DNA of 64,000 bases from Acidobacteriaceae bacterium dw_441 (lineage in GTDB: Bacteria; Acidobacteriota; Terriglobia; Terriglobales; Acidobacteriaceae), in assembly GCA_018449715.1 (NCBI GenBank), contig JAAVVA010000001.1:2012234-2076233 (forward strand). Direction: 5' to 3'. How positions within the stretch are numbered: position 1 is the first letter of the stretch; every line of letters begins with the position of its first letter. A program made the position numbers and the translations under genes. The notes beneath the pieces were generated by a model that had not been told where the DNA came from, made no database searches, and was given only the letters and a program-made list of their open reading frames with translations. Shown in pieces: positions 16,525 to 24,584 of the stretch.

Positions 16525-17169
16525 TTAGCCTTCGACGACAGGCTCCGAGGCTTCCGCCGCAGGAGCTTCTTCCGTCGCGGGAGCTTCCGCTGCCGCCTCT
16601 GCGACCGGGGCCGCAACCTCTACCGCAGCAGCCGGAGCCGCTCCGGCGAACTTTTCCTTCTCGACGCCCTGGTTGATCACCACGGCCAGATCGTGTCCGG
16701 TCGCGTTGATCACCGTCGCAAGACGCTGCGCCGGGGCATTGATGAGGAACAGCAGCTTGGCAAAGATCTCTTCCTTGCCCGGCATCGTCGCCAGCTCACC
16801 GATCTCCTGAACGGTAATCACCTTGCCGTCCACGATGCCCAGCTTGAAGGTGAACTCCGCGTTATCCTTGACCCACGTCGCGAGAGCCTTCGCCAGGGCA
16901 ACCGGGTCGCCCGCGGTGTAAGCCACCGAGGTAACGCCCTTCAGACCCTGCAGCGCGGCCTCAATCTTCGTTCCCGAAGCCGACTTCGCAGCCAGCTTAT
17001 TCTTCACCACGTGGTAGCTTCCGCCAGCCGCGCGAACCGTCTTGCGCAGCTCGAAGTCCTTCGACGCCGTCAGCCCGGCAAATGTACCGATAATGGCTGA
17101 GGTCGAGGTCTCCAGCTCTGCCGCGAGCTTCTTTACCTTATCCGACTTCTGTGATCTGGACAGTGCCAT
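16525..17169 (-). CDS. rplJ: Ribosomal protein uL10 with long Ala/Glu tail
   Basis: The 50S stalk base protein that anchors the L7/L12 dimers. Residues 1-170 match uL10: KSDKVKKLAAELETSTSAIIGTFAGLT, the rRNA-binding VVKNKLA segment, and the L12-binding helix near LFLINAPAQRLATVINATGHDLAVVI. Residues 175-214 are an added low-complexity tail of Ala, Pro, Glu and Val (AAPVAEAAAEAPATEEAPAA), making 214 residues where about 165-175 is usual. The tail is acidic and probably disordered. A short leader of 88 bases precedes the gene, with small stems (GTCGC/GCGAC and two GCTAGC) that could be an L10-type autoregulatory site; that is a guess. Confidence 0.97.
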   Translation of the reverse strand: MALSRSQKSDKVKKLAAELETSTSAIIGTFAGLTASKDFELRKTVRAAGGSYHVVKNKLAAKSASGTKIEAALQGLKGVTSVAYTAGDPVALAKALATWVKDNAEFTFKLGIVDGKVITVQEIGELATMPGKEEIFAKLLFLINAPAQRLATVINATGHDLAVVINQGVEKEKFAGAAPAAAVEVAAPVAEAAAEAPATEEAPAAEASEPVVEG

Positions 17170-17257
17170 AAAATCCTAGCCTTCACTGCTAGCCTCGTAT
17201 CGCTAGCTGAAAATAATGTGTCGCTTCATCGCGACCAAATCCGAACCGAAACCGCGA

Positions 17258-17968
17258 TTAAGCCTTGCCGGCAGCCTCAGCCGCCGCATAGTCAAGCTGG
17301 ATTCCGGGGCCCATCGACGAGCTCAGTGTGACGCCCTTGATGTACCGCCCCTTCGCCGCCGAAGGCTTCGCCTTCACCACGCTCGCGATCACCGTCGAAG
17401 CGTTGTCGATCAGCTTCTGCGGATCGAACGAGAGCTTGCCCACGGGAACGTGAACCAGGGCGGTCTTGTCCGTGCGGAACTCAACCTTACCAGCCTTGAT
17501 CTCCTTGACCGCGGAGGCCACATCGGTGGTCACCGTTCCGGTCTTCGGATTCGGCATCAGGCCCTTGGGGCCGAGCACCTTACCCAGACGTCCAACCGAC
17601 TTCATCATGTCGGGGGTCGCGATCAGGGCATCGAAGTCCGTCCAGCCTTCCTTCTGAATCCTCTCGACCAGCTCTTCGCCGCCGAAGAACTCAGCGCCAG
17701 CCGCCTCGGCATCGCGAACCTTGTCGCCCGAAGCGATTACGGCCACAACCTTGGTCTTGCCCAGGCCATGCGGCAGAACGACGGTGCCACGCACCATCTG
17801 GTCAGCATGACGGGGATCGACGCCGAGACGCAGCGTCAGGTCAACCGTCTCATCAAACTTTGCGTATTTCGCCTTCTGGAGCAGCGGAACAGCGTCTGCC
17901 AGAACGTAAGGACGGGGCTCAACGAGCGCGCGCGCCTTCGCCAGATTCTTAGAGATCTTCCTTGCCAT
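17258..17968 (-). CDS. rplA: Ribosomal protein uL1
   Basis: The 236-residue protein of the 50S L1 stalk, also a translational repressor of its own mRNA in many bacteria. The sequence is typical: [38 protein letters not shown], then [15 protein letters not shown] and the closing strand [17 protein letters not shown]. Start ATG 17968 follows GATGAGGAAAG. It is the first gene of this cluster: rplK, normally immediately upstream, is absent and the next gene is an unrelated DUF3050 protein. It is expected to lead the rplA-rplJ-rplL transcript. Confidence 0.98.
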   Translation of the reverse strand: MARKISKNLAKARALVEPRPYVLADAVPLLQKAKYAKFDETVDLTLRLGVDPRHADQMVRGTVVLPHGLGKTKVVAVIASGDKVRDAEAAGAEFFGGEELVERIQKEGWTDFDALIATPDMMKSVGRLGKVLGPKGLMPNPKTGTVTTDVASAVKEIKAGKVEFRTDKTALVHVPVGKLSFDPQKLIDNASTVIASVVKAKPSAAKGRYIKGVTLSSSMGPGIQLDYAAAEAAGKA

Positions 17969-18026
17969 CTTTCCTCATCTCCCACCCCTCTCAGATATAT
18001 TCTTCCGGGGCGTGGTTAATCGACTG

Positions 18027-18047
18027 GTCTCAACGGCGAGTTGAGAC
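18027..18047. promoter_or_regulatory. Hairpin upstream of rplA
   Basis: GTCTCAAC and GTTGAGAC form a perfect 8-bp stem with a GGCGA loop, 59 bases before the rplA start and 77 bases past the DUF3050 stop. No U tract follows on either strand. It may belong to the rplA leader, where L1 autoregulation would act, or end the upstream gene. Confidence 0.4.
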
Positions 18048-18123
18048 GCTCTTGTAAGTATGCATCAAATCGGGCAAGGAAGCAACCTTTTCAGAGCTTC
18101 AAACTAGGATAACTTCAAGATTT

Positions 18124-18936
18124 TCATCCCTCGGCACGTTGAACCTGTTCGAGAACGCCGTCCCACAGCAACAAGCGAGACCGCAAAGCGTCCTCGGCGG
18201 CCTGGGCGGCATCGCTCCATAGCTCGGGGTCGCTGCCGCAGAGGTCGGCGACCATGCGGAGTGAGAGCGGGCCGTGATCTTCTCCGTCCACTTCAATGTG
18301 GCGTTCGAGGTACCAGACGAATTGCGTGAGATCGCCACCCATTTTTTGATTCATGTCGCGGACGAGGGAGCGGAACATATCCGGAATCGCGTCTTCGCGC
18401 CCGAAGGTAAACGCCGCGGCCTGAGCGGGAAGCGAATGCTGCTGAATCATCCGAAGGGTGGACCGCACGAACTGCTGCGCCGGGAGCGGCGCCTTCAGCA
18501 GAGCTTCTTCAAGAGCGGCTTTGCGATCGCCTGCGCCAGGCCGGATGGCATCGATCAAGCTGGTGATGGCAGCGGTGTCCGCGCCGACCCGCTGCATGGC
18601 TTCGAGATACATCTCGAAGTGGCTCATCGGACGCCCTTCGTATTCGTCGGACTCTTCGCCTAAGACGATCTCGTTGATGAAGCGGCGGCTGGCGGGAAAC
18701 TTCGTTGGAACCCAGAAGGCGTCGACGGAGGTGAGCGCTCGCTGAAGGCTCTTCAGCAGGCACATGAAATCCCACACCGCGAACACGTGAGACTCCATAA
18801 AAATGCGTAACTGGCCAATCGTTCGTATGGCCGCGTAGAGCGGATGCTCTGACAATTGCTCTCGCAACCCCGCAAGGCGCTGCTCAATATCTTCTATGGA
18901 TTGGGTCGATGACACTGCAGAATTCACACTGTCCAT
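18124..18936 (-). CDS. DUF3050 family protein
   Basis: A 270-residue protein of the DUF3050 family, an all-helical group related in fold to heme oxygenase-like proteins with no firm function. Family features visible are HPLYAAIRTIGQLRIFMESHVFAVWDFM, WVPTKFPASRRFINEIVLGEESDE, FEMYLEAM and the His/Glu-rich FVWYLERHIEVDGEDHGPLS. The conserved His and Glu residues (ESHVFAVWDFM, LERHIEVDGEDH) could bind a metal, as in heme-oxygenase-like di-iron proteins; that is inferred. It has no signal peptide. It sits between rplA and a divergent radical SAM gene, where rplK would be expected. Confidence 0.85.
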   Translation of the reverse strand: MDSVNSAVSSTQSIEDIEQRLAGLREQLSEHPLYAAIRTIGQLRIFMESHVFAVWDFMCLLKSLQRALTSVDAFWVPTKFPASRRFINEIVLGEESDEYEGRPMSHFEMYLEAMQRVGADTAAITSLIDAIRPGAGDRKAALEEALLKAPLPAQQFVRSTLRMIQQHSLPAQAAAFTFGREDAIPDMFRSLVRDMNQKMGGDLTQFVWYLERHIEVDGEDHGPLSLRMVADLCGSDPELWSDAAQAAEDALRSRLLLWDGVLEQVQRAEG

Positions 18937-19124
18937 TATCTCGTGTCATAACGTTGGCAGATAGACGGGCTACCGATAAACGCGCTTCTTTAAAGTCGGC
19001 TACGCGGTACGAACACACTAAAACTACCGCACCATCCTCTCTTTTGAATCCCCACAGCCTGTTGAGAACTTCCTCTTGACGCCTTCTCCAAACCGACCTA
19101 TTCTCAATCCAGAAAGGCGAATAA

Positions 19125-20291
19125 ATGGCGAAAACAATCCGCTCCGCCAACTCGCTCTTCCCCGCCCCCGAATCGCTCTTCCCCATCCTCGGACAGGCAC
19201 AGTCCCCTGCCCCGACGGGCATTGCGCGCCTGGCCTTCGAGTCCACCCACGCCGACGACGGTCACCTGATAGAGTTCCGCTCCCTCAAGGTCCGCGGCAT
19301 CCTCAACCGCTTCAGCTCCCGTCGCATGAACTGGATGGCCTGGGGCATCAACCCCTACCGCGGCTGCGAGTTCGCCTGCCGCTACTGCTACGCCCGGTAC
19401 ACCCACGAGTTCATGGCCCCGCCCGCCGGACAACCGTCTCTGCCCGGACAGCCCGACTTCCGCGACCCCGTCACCTTCGAGCGCCTCATCTTCCTCAAGC
19501 AGAACGCCGCCTGGTTGTTGGAGCAGGAGCTGCGCCGACACCATCCCGACGAGCAGATCGCCATCGGCACCGCCACCGATCCCTGGCAGCCCGTCGAGCG
19601 CCGCGCCCGCATCACCCGCAGCCTGCTGGAGGTCTTCGCCCGCCACTCCGGCTACCACATCGGCATCGTCACCAAGTCCCGCCTCATCCTGCGCGACGCC
19701 GACCTGCTCAAGGAGATTCACCGCCGCAACCGCCTCACCGTCCACATCACCATCACCACGCCCGACGCAGACCTCGCCCGTCTGCTCGAGCCTCGCGCGC
19801 CCCGCCCTGACCTACGCTTCGACACGGTGCGCCGCCTGCGCCGAGCGGGCATCACCACCGGCATTCTCTGCTCGCCGCTGCTGCCGGGCATCACCGACAC
19901 CGAGCAGGCCATCGACCGCATGGCCCGGCACGCCGCCGAAGCTAACGCCAGCTTCTTCGCCGCCAGCCCGCTGTTCCTCAAGTCGTGCTCCCGTCCTACC
20001 TACCTGAGCTTCGTTCGGGAGCACTTTCCCCATCTCTTACCCGACTATTACGACCGCTTCGGCCACGCCGACTTCGCCGCGAAGCCCTACGCCCAGCACC
20101 TCGCCCGCATTGTCGAGCAGGCACGCGAGCGCCACGGCCTCAACCGCCGCTTCCGCGAGATGGTCGAAGAGGCCGACACCTCCAGTGGCACAGAAGACCC
20201 GCGACCGCCTGCCCCGGCACAGCCGGCCGCCGCCTCCCGCAAGCCTCCGCAGAAGGTCAGCCACCCCGTGCAGCAGAGCCTCTTTGCCTGA
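19125..20291 (+). CDS. Radical SAM protein (SplB-related, PA0069/Rv2578c type)
   Basis: A 388-residue radical SAM enzyme of the group annotated as PA0069/Rv2578c-like and distantly related to spore photoproduct lyase. The cluster-binding motif is unusual in spacing but typical of this group: NPYRGCEFACRYCYARYTHEFM, with Cys81, Cys85 and Cys88 holding the 4Fe-4S cluster. A TIM-barrel follows (IAIGTATDPWQPVERRARITRSLL, HIGIVTKSRLILRD, LTVHITITTPD, GITTGILCSPLLPGITD). The last 45 residues are Pro/Ala-rich and disordered. Start ATG 19125 follows AAAGGCG. Its substrate is unknown; a DNA-repair role is sometimes suggested for the family without proof. Confidence 0.9.
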   Translation: MAKTIRSANSLFPAPESLFPILGQAQSPAPTGIARLAFESTHADDGHLIEFRSLKVRGILNRFSSRRMNWMAWGINPYRGCEFACRYCYARYTHEFMAPPAGQPSLPGQPDFRDPVTFERLIFLKQNAAWLLEQELRRHHPDEQIAIGTATDPWQPVERRARITRSLLEVFARHSGYHIGIVTKSRLILRDADLLKEIHRRNRLTVHITITTPDADLARLLEPRAPRPDLRFDTVRRLRRAGITTGILCSPLLPGITDTEQAIDRMARHAAEANASFFAASPLFLKSCSRPTYLSFVREHFPHLLPDYYDRFGHADFAAKPYAQHLARIVEQARERHGLNRRFREMVEEADTSSGTEDPRPPAPAQPAAASRKPPQKVSHPVQQSLFA

Positions 20292-20319
20292 ACGCTCCCA
20301 CAGAAAATCAGGAGAACCG

Positions 20320-20496
20320 ATGAAACGATGGACCGTCCGATTTACCCTCTGCCCTGCGCCTTCCCGCAGGCGGAGGCGCAGAGTCCCTTTAGAACCATTC
20401 GCTCCACCGATACCGCCACTGAAGCCCGCTGCACGCAAGCCTCCCCGCTCATGCCGGGTCGCCTTTCCTCCGCCTCGGCCGGTCGGGGGCCGCTAG
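20320..20496 (+). CDS. Possible small Arg/Pro-rich protein
   Basis: A 58-codon frame beginning ATG at 20320, preceded by the strong ribosome site AGGAGAACCG. The product is highly basic and Pro-rich (MKRWTVRFTLCPAPSRRRRR, ending PPPRPVGGR), with no domain I recognise. It overlaps the 3' end of the opposing lysR gene by 48 bases. The good ribosome site is the only argument for it; chance is quite possible. Confidence 0.25.
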   Translation: MKRWTVRFTLCPAPSRRRRRRVPLEPFAPPIPPLKPAARKPPRSCRVAFPPPRPVGGR

Positions 20497-21438
20497 CGTT
20501 TCCACGTACTGCTCCAGGGACCATACCAACGTCTCAGCGATCGAGAAGAGCTGTTCTCGAAACCACGACTGCGCCGGGTCCGCCTCGAGCCGCGGGTGCC
20601 AGACCGCCTGAAACCCGAAACCGGTAATCTCCTTCGGGGCATTCAAAACGCGAAGATCGGGGCGCAGCCGCGCCTGTTTCGCACCCCAGGTGGTTGTCGT
20701 CAGAACAAGGTCCGTCCCCGGCACGCACTCCAGCGCAGCGCCGAAGTAGGCCATGCGGAGCTGGGCGCGGCGCGTCTTGCCCAGCGCCGCCAGCCGCTTG
20801 TCAGGGATCGACTGCACCCCGTCGAGTAGCGATACGGCCACATGCTCGCCCTCGAGATATCGCTCCAACGTTATCTTTTCCGGCCACTCCCTTTCACGCG
20901 CAACGATGCACCAGAACCTCTCGCGGTACAGCAGACGCGACCGTAGATGAGTCGGAACCAGCACGTCGTCGTTGGACAGCACCAGGTCCACCCGTCCACG
21001 GTCGAGGTCCGCAATCGCACCCTCGTACCAGGGCACGAAGGTCAGTTTTACTCCCCGTGCGGTCATCAACACGCCACGGTACAACTGGGAGCACAGCATG
21101 CCGCAGACGTTATCCGGCCCGGTGATGCGAAAGCTCGCCTCCGCTGTCTTCGGGTCAAAGGCGGGCTGACCCAGCAGGGTCTCCAGCTCGGGCAGAAGGC
21201 GCTGCAGCTCCTGCGCCAGATGCGTCCCGACCGGGGTCAGGCGGTACCCGCTCCCGCTCCTCACCATCAGGTCGTCGTTGAACTGGGCGCGCAGCCGGTC
21301 CAGCGTCCGGCTCGTAGCAGACTGGCTCAGCAGCATCCGCTTCGCCGTCGCGCTCACGCTCAGCTCCTCGGCAAAGACAGCAAAGACGACCAGCAGGTTT
21401 AGATCGACCTGCCTTAATTGCTTAAATCGCAAGTCCAT
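20449..21438 (-). CDS. LysR-family transcriptional regulator
   Basis: A 329-residue LysR-type regulator. The N-terminal winged helix reads DLNLLVVFAVFAEELSVSATAKRMLLSQSATSRTLDRLRAQFNDDLMVRSG, the standard LTTR DNA-binding domain; a periplasmic-binding-protein-like effector domain fills the rest. It is transcribed divergently from an SDR gene, and a T-N11-A box lies between them, so control of that gene and of itself is likely. I chose ATG 21438 because it begins MDLRFKQLRQVDLNLL; a GTG at 21474 would add 12 residues and overlap the box. The effector is unknown. Confidence 0.9.
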   Translation of the reverse strand: MDLRFKQLRQVDLNLLVVFAVFAEELSVSATAKRMLLSQSATSRTLDRLRAQFNDDLMVRSGSGYRLTPVGTHLAQELQRLLPELETLLGQPAFDPKTAEASFRITGPDNVCGMLCSQLYRGVLMTARGVKLTFVPWYEGAIADLDRGRVDLVLSNDDVLVPTHLRSRLLYRERFWCIVAREREWPEKITLERYLEGEHVAVSLLDGVQSIPDKRLAALGKTRRAQLRMAYFGAALECVPGTDLVLTTTTWGAKQARLRPDLRVLNAPKEITGFGFQAVWHPRLEADPAQSWFREQLFSIAETLVWSLEQYVETLAAPDRPRRRKGDPA

Positions 21439-21439
21439 G

Positions 21440-21454
21440 ATGCAGATTATGCAT
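21440..21454. promoter_or_regulatory. LysR box (T-N11-A dyad)
   Basis: ATGCA-GATTA-TGCAT is a perfect dyad that fits the LysR-family T-N11-A consensus. It lies immediately in front of the lysR start codon and 77 bases before the divergent SDR gene, the expected place for shared control. Confidence 0.6.
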
Positions 21455-21530
21455 GATTCGCATAAACTTCTCACCCATCTATAAACCTGCGCACGGGCTT
21501 TGAGCCGATACAGCCCGGCAAGGAGAAAAC

Positions 21531-22256
21531 ATGAGCATCCCCAGCAGCAAACTCGCAGGCAAGAAGGTCGTCATTCTCGGAGGGACCTCCGGCTTCGGAT
21601 TCGCTACCGCCCAGGCCGCAGCCAACGCGGGAGCGCAGGTCGTCATCGCCTCGCGCAGCCAGGCCAACGTCGAAAAGGCCCTCGCCGCGCTTCCCAAATC
21701 CGTCACCGGAGCCACACTGGACGTCACCGACGAGGCGGCTCTGGAGCGCTTCTTCGCCGGTCTTAACAGGCTCGATCACCTCGTCGTCACCGCCGGAGAC
21801 ACCGCGCCCGCCTTCAACCCCACCACCCAGCAGGCGAGGCAGGCCTTCGAGGTCCGGTTCTGGGGAATCTATCTTTCGTCGAAGATCGCCGCGCCGCACA
21901 TCCGCCCCGGAGGCTCCATCACCCTCACCAACGGCATCGTCGCGATACGTCCGTGGAAGGGATGGGCTCTGACCTCCGCCATCGCCGGGGCAGTGGAGTC
22001 GCTGACGCGAGGCCTCGCGCTCGACCTTGCTCCTGTCCGCGTCAACGCGGTCTGCGCGGGTATGGTGAAGACGCCTCTCTGGAGCGGCATGACCGACGAG
22101 CAACGCGAGGCCATGTATGCCGACACCGCATCGAAGCTGCCCGCAGGTCGCATCGGCGAGCCCGAGGACATCGCCGAAACCTACCTCTACCTGATGCAGT
22201 CAGGCTTCACCACAGGACAGGTCGTCGTGATCGACGGCGGCGCGGTCATCGCGTAA
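21531..22256 (+). CDS. SDR-family protein lacking the catalytic Tyr and Lys
   Basis: A 241-residue short-chain dehydrogenase fold protein. The cofactor loop KVVILGGTSGFGFATA (residues 12-27) and the strand-4 region DHLVVTAGD are normal, as is the C-terminal RVNAVCAGMVKTPLW. Where the family has Y-x-x-x-K before the helix AVESLTRGLALDLAP, this protein has TSAIA (148-152), so both the catalytic Tyr and Lys are missing; the Ser position also reads as Asn (TLTNGIV). This resembles a known divergent SDR subgroup. It may bind NAD(P) without ordinary dehydrogenase chemistry. AAGGAGAAAAC precedes the start. Divergent lysR and a LysR box suggest regulated expression. Confidence 0.88.
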   Translation: MSIPSSKLAGKKVVILGGTSGFGFATAQAAANAGAQVVIASRSQANVEKALAALPKSVTGATLDVTDEAALERFFAGLNRLDHLVVTAGDTAPAFNPTTQQARQAFEVRFWGIYLSSKIAAPHIRPGGSITLTNGIVAIRPWKGWALTSAIAGAVESLTRGLALDLAPVRVNAVCAGMVKTPLWSGMTDEQREAMYADTASKLPAGRIGEPEDIAETYLYLMQSGFTTGQVVVIDGGAVIA

Positions 22257-22267
22257 GGCTCATCCTC

Positions 22268-22298
22268 ACATCAACGAGTGCCCAACATCAACGAGTGC
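22268..22298 (+). repeat. Short direct repeat
   Basis: ACATCAACGAGTGC occurs twice, at 22268-22281 and 22285-22298, with a 17-base period, in the gap between the convergent SDR and tsaE genes. The second copy overlaps the left arm of the hairpin at 22294. Confidence 0.7.
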
Positions 22299-22327
22299 GC
22301 GGCGGGGCCATTCCTCCACCGCGCACT
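22294..22327. terminator. Hairpin between convergent SDR gene and tsaE
   Basis: AGTGCGCGG (22294-22302) pairs perfectly with CCGCGCACT (22319-22327) around a 16-base loop, directly abutting the tsaE stop codon. No U tract is present, so termination is only likely. Confidence 0.45.
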
Positions 22328-22777
22328 TCATCCCCAGCGCACCATCATGTTGCGCTCGTCGCCTTCGCCGTGCTCCATCGCGATCTCTGCATCCATGCGT
22401 GAGACGAGGCTTTCGAAGCGCTCACCCCACTCCACCAGCACCAGCGCGTCTGGTTCCGCGATCATCTCCTCGATCCCCAGCGTCGCCAGCTCGCGCTCCG
22501 TCTCCAGGCGGTAGAGGTCAAGGTGGTAGATCCGCACCTTTGGCCCGACGTACTCATGCACCAGCGTGAAGGTGGGACTGGTCACATCCTCCTCGGTCGC
22601 GGCTCCGAGGAAGGCCGCGATGCCCTTCACCAGCGTCGTCTTTCCCGCACCGACTTCGCCGCGCAGAACCACCAGCTTCGGTGCAGGCAGCAGGATCTCC
22701 CCGATCTTCTCTCCCAGCGCCAGCGTTCCGGCGACGCTCCGTGTACGAAACCTCTTCTCTCGTGTAAAGCTCTTCAA
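22328..22777 (-). CDS. tsaE: tRNA t6A biosynthesis ATPase TsaE
   Basis: A 149-residue ATPase of the TsaBDE complex, which makes threonylcarbamoyladenosine at position 37 of ANN-decoding tRNAs. The Walker A motif is LRGEVGAGKTTLVKGIA, followed by the family signature VTSPTFTLVHEY and the DLYRLE and LVLVEWGER segments. The start is TTG at 22777, with AAGGAG five bases upstream, so the unusual start codon is well supported. It follows nnr by 21 bases on the same strand, a common arrangement, and the two are surely co-transcribed. Confidence 0.95.
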   Translation of the reverse strand: MKSFTREKRFRTRSVAGTLALGEKIGEILLPAPKLVVLRGEVGAGKTTLVKGIAAFLGAATEEDVTSPTFTLVHEYVGPKVRIYHLDLYRLETERELATLGIEEMIAEPDALVLVEWGERFESLVSRMDAEIAMEHGEGDERNMMVRWG

Positions 22778-22798
22778 CTGCTCTCCTTTGCTTAATCC

Positions 22799-24406
22799 TT
22801 ACCGTAACCCGCAGATCCAGTGGAGACCATCCTCGTCGCGCACGCGGTAACGAAAGGCGTCCGAGAGATGTGCAACCGTATCGGTTGCAAGTATCGTGTG
22901 CTCATCCATCGAGCGAACCGCGAAGTCCGCCGCCAGCCCATGCAGATAGACCGCCGTCTCTACTGCGCGAGCGACATCGTCAGGGTACTGCGCCAGCATC
23001 GCCGCAACGATGCCGGTCAGGATGTCGCCGCTGCCGCCCTTCGCCATCGCGGGATTGCCTGTCGTGTTCACGGCGATGCGTCCATCAGGATGCGCGACCA
23101 GCGTCCGCCATCCCTTCAGTACCAGCGTCAGTTTGTGCTCCGTGGCAAACCTTCGCGCCAGACCGATGCGGTCGGCCTCGACCTCCTTCACTGTCAGCCC
23201 CGCGAGCCGTGCCATCTCTCCCGGATGCGGCGTCAGTACCAGCGTCCGTCCGCTTCCGTCGAGCAGGACTGAGTTGCTGTCGAAGGCATTCAGGCCATCG
23301 GCGTCGATCACCATTGGAAGCGTCGTCTTCGCCAGCAACTCTCGCACCACCGCGCCTGCCTCGCCGCGCTGCGAAAGCCCCGGCCCTACCGCGAGAACTG
23401 TCATACGCTTCAGAAGCTCTTCGAGCCTCTGGCCCTGAACATTCGCAAACGCAACCGATCCCTCCGGTCCTTCTTCGAGAGGCTTCACCATCAGCTCGGG
23501 AGCGACCGCTGCAACAAGGGGAAACAGCGATCTTGGAACACCCGCCGTCACCAATCCCGCGCCGGTCCTGAGCGCGGCCAGCGAGGACATCGCCGGAGCG
23601 CCCGCCGTGCCGTCGCTTCCTCCGACGATCAGCACATGCCCGAAGCGGCCCTTGTTGGCGTCCACACCGCGAGGCTTTTCAGCCACGGACTTCGAGCCTC
23701 CGGTCCAACTCAGGCCGTCCCCTGCGGGGATCGCCGCGTCCGGCGAACCGATCTCCGCCACGATGACCGGCCCCGGCGTCATGTAGCCGAAGACGTGCGC
23801 CAGCTTGGGGGCTGTGAAGGTGACCACGCCGCTGGAGCGATAGGCTCCCGCAACCGTCTGCTCGGTCGAATCAGCGTCCCATCCGCTCGGCACATCCACC
23901 GAGACGACGGGAACGGCAAGCTGATCGACCAACACACGAGCTGCCTCCGGCAAGCCACGCAGAGGAGCCTTGAACCCTGTACCAACCACGGCGTCCAGCA
24001 GAAGGTCTGCCTTCAGGTCGCTCACGTTCTCCATCAGTCCAATCTCTCCGAAGACCCGCTTCAGCTCCTCCTCCGTCTCCACCTCGAGGACAGGAACCTG
24101 CGTCTCCTCCTGCAAACGCGCCATCGCGGTGGCGGCCTCGCCTTTTACATCGGCCACCTTGCCCAGCAGGACGACGTTCACTTCTACTCCGTCTTCTGCG
24201 AGCCTGCGCGCCGCGACGACGCCGTCTCCGCCGTTGTTGCCCTTGCCGCACAGCGCGACCACCCGCCGCGCCTCGGGATACTGCCGCTTCGCAAAGGTTG
24301 CAACCGCCGCTCCCGCCGCCTCCATCAACACCCCGAGGGGAATTCCGAACTCTTCTGCCGTGCGACGGTCCGTCTGGCCCATCTCTGCCGCTGTGAGAAC
24401 TCTCAT
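22799..24406 (-). CDS. nnr: Bifunctional NAD(P)H-hydrate epimerase/dehydratase
   Basis: A 535-residue fusion of the two enzymes that repair hydrated NAD(P)H. The N-terminal half is the epimerase (YjeF_N): MEAAGAAVATFAKRQYP, VALCGKGNNGGDGVVAARRL and VSVDVPSGWDAD. The C-terminal half is the ATP/ADP-dependent dehydratase (carbohydrate-kinase fold): GRFGHVLIVGGSDGTAGAP, VIDADGLNAF, VLTPHPGEMARLAG and the GNPAMAKGGSGDILTG phosphate-binding signature. The length is normal for the fusion. It leads the two-gene nnr-tsaE unit and is separated from the PBP gene upstream by a terminator. Confidence 0.97.
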   Translation of the reverse strand: MRVLTAAEMGQTDRRTAEEFGIPLGVLMEAAGAAVATFAKRQYPEARRVVALCGKGNNGGDGVVAARRLAEDGVEVNVVLLGKVADVKGEAATAMARLQEETQVPVLEVETEEELKRVFGEIGLMENVSDLKADLLLDAVVGTGFKAPLRGLPEAARVLVDQLAVPVVSVDVPSGWDADSTEQTVAGAYRSSGVVTFTAPKLAHVFGYMTPGPVIVAEIGSPDAAIPAGDGLSWTGGSKSVAEKPRGVDANKGRFGHVLIVGGSDGTAGAPAMSSLAALRTGAGLVTAGVPRSLFPLVAAVAPELMVKPLEEGPEGSVAFANVQGQRLEELLKRMTVLAVGPGLSQRGEAGAVVRELLAKTTLPMVIDADGLNAFDSNSVLLDGSGRTLVLTPHPGEMARLAGLTVKEVEADRIGLARRFATEHKLTLVLKGWRTLVAHPDGRIAVNTTGNPAMAKGGSGDILTGIVAAMLAQYPDDVARAVETAVYLHGLAADFAVRSMDEHTILATDTVAHLSDAFRYRVRDEDGLHWICGLR

Positions 24407-24528
24407 TCCTTCCTTCTACTCCATCAGGAAGATGCAGGCAAAAGCGGGAGGGAAAGGGCTGGCATCCTGCAAACCCACATCTGGCGATAAAGCCGCCAGA
24501 TATGGGGCACCGCCTTTTGGAACACCGA

Positions 24529-24562
24529 GGCAAACGAAAAGCCCTGCAAAGTCGCAGGGCTT
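24529..24562 (-). terminator. Terminator after the transpeptidase gene
   Basis: AAGCCCTGC and GCAGGGCTT form a perfect 9-bp stem (24539-24547/24554-24562) with a six-base loop. On the minus strand TTTTCGTTTG follows. It lies 23 bases past the stop of the PBP gene. Confidence 0.9.
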
Positions 24563-24584
24563 CCGGTAATTTTCTTAGAATGAT

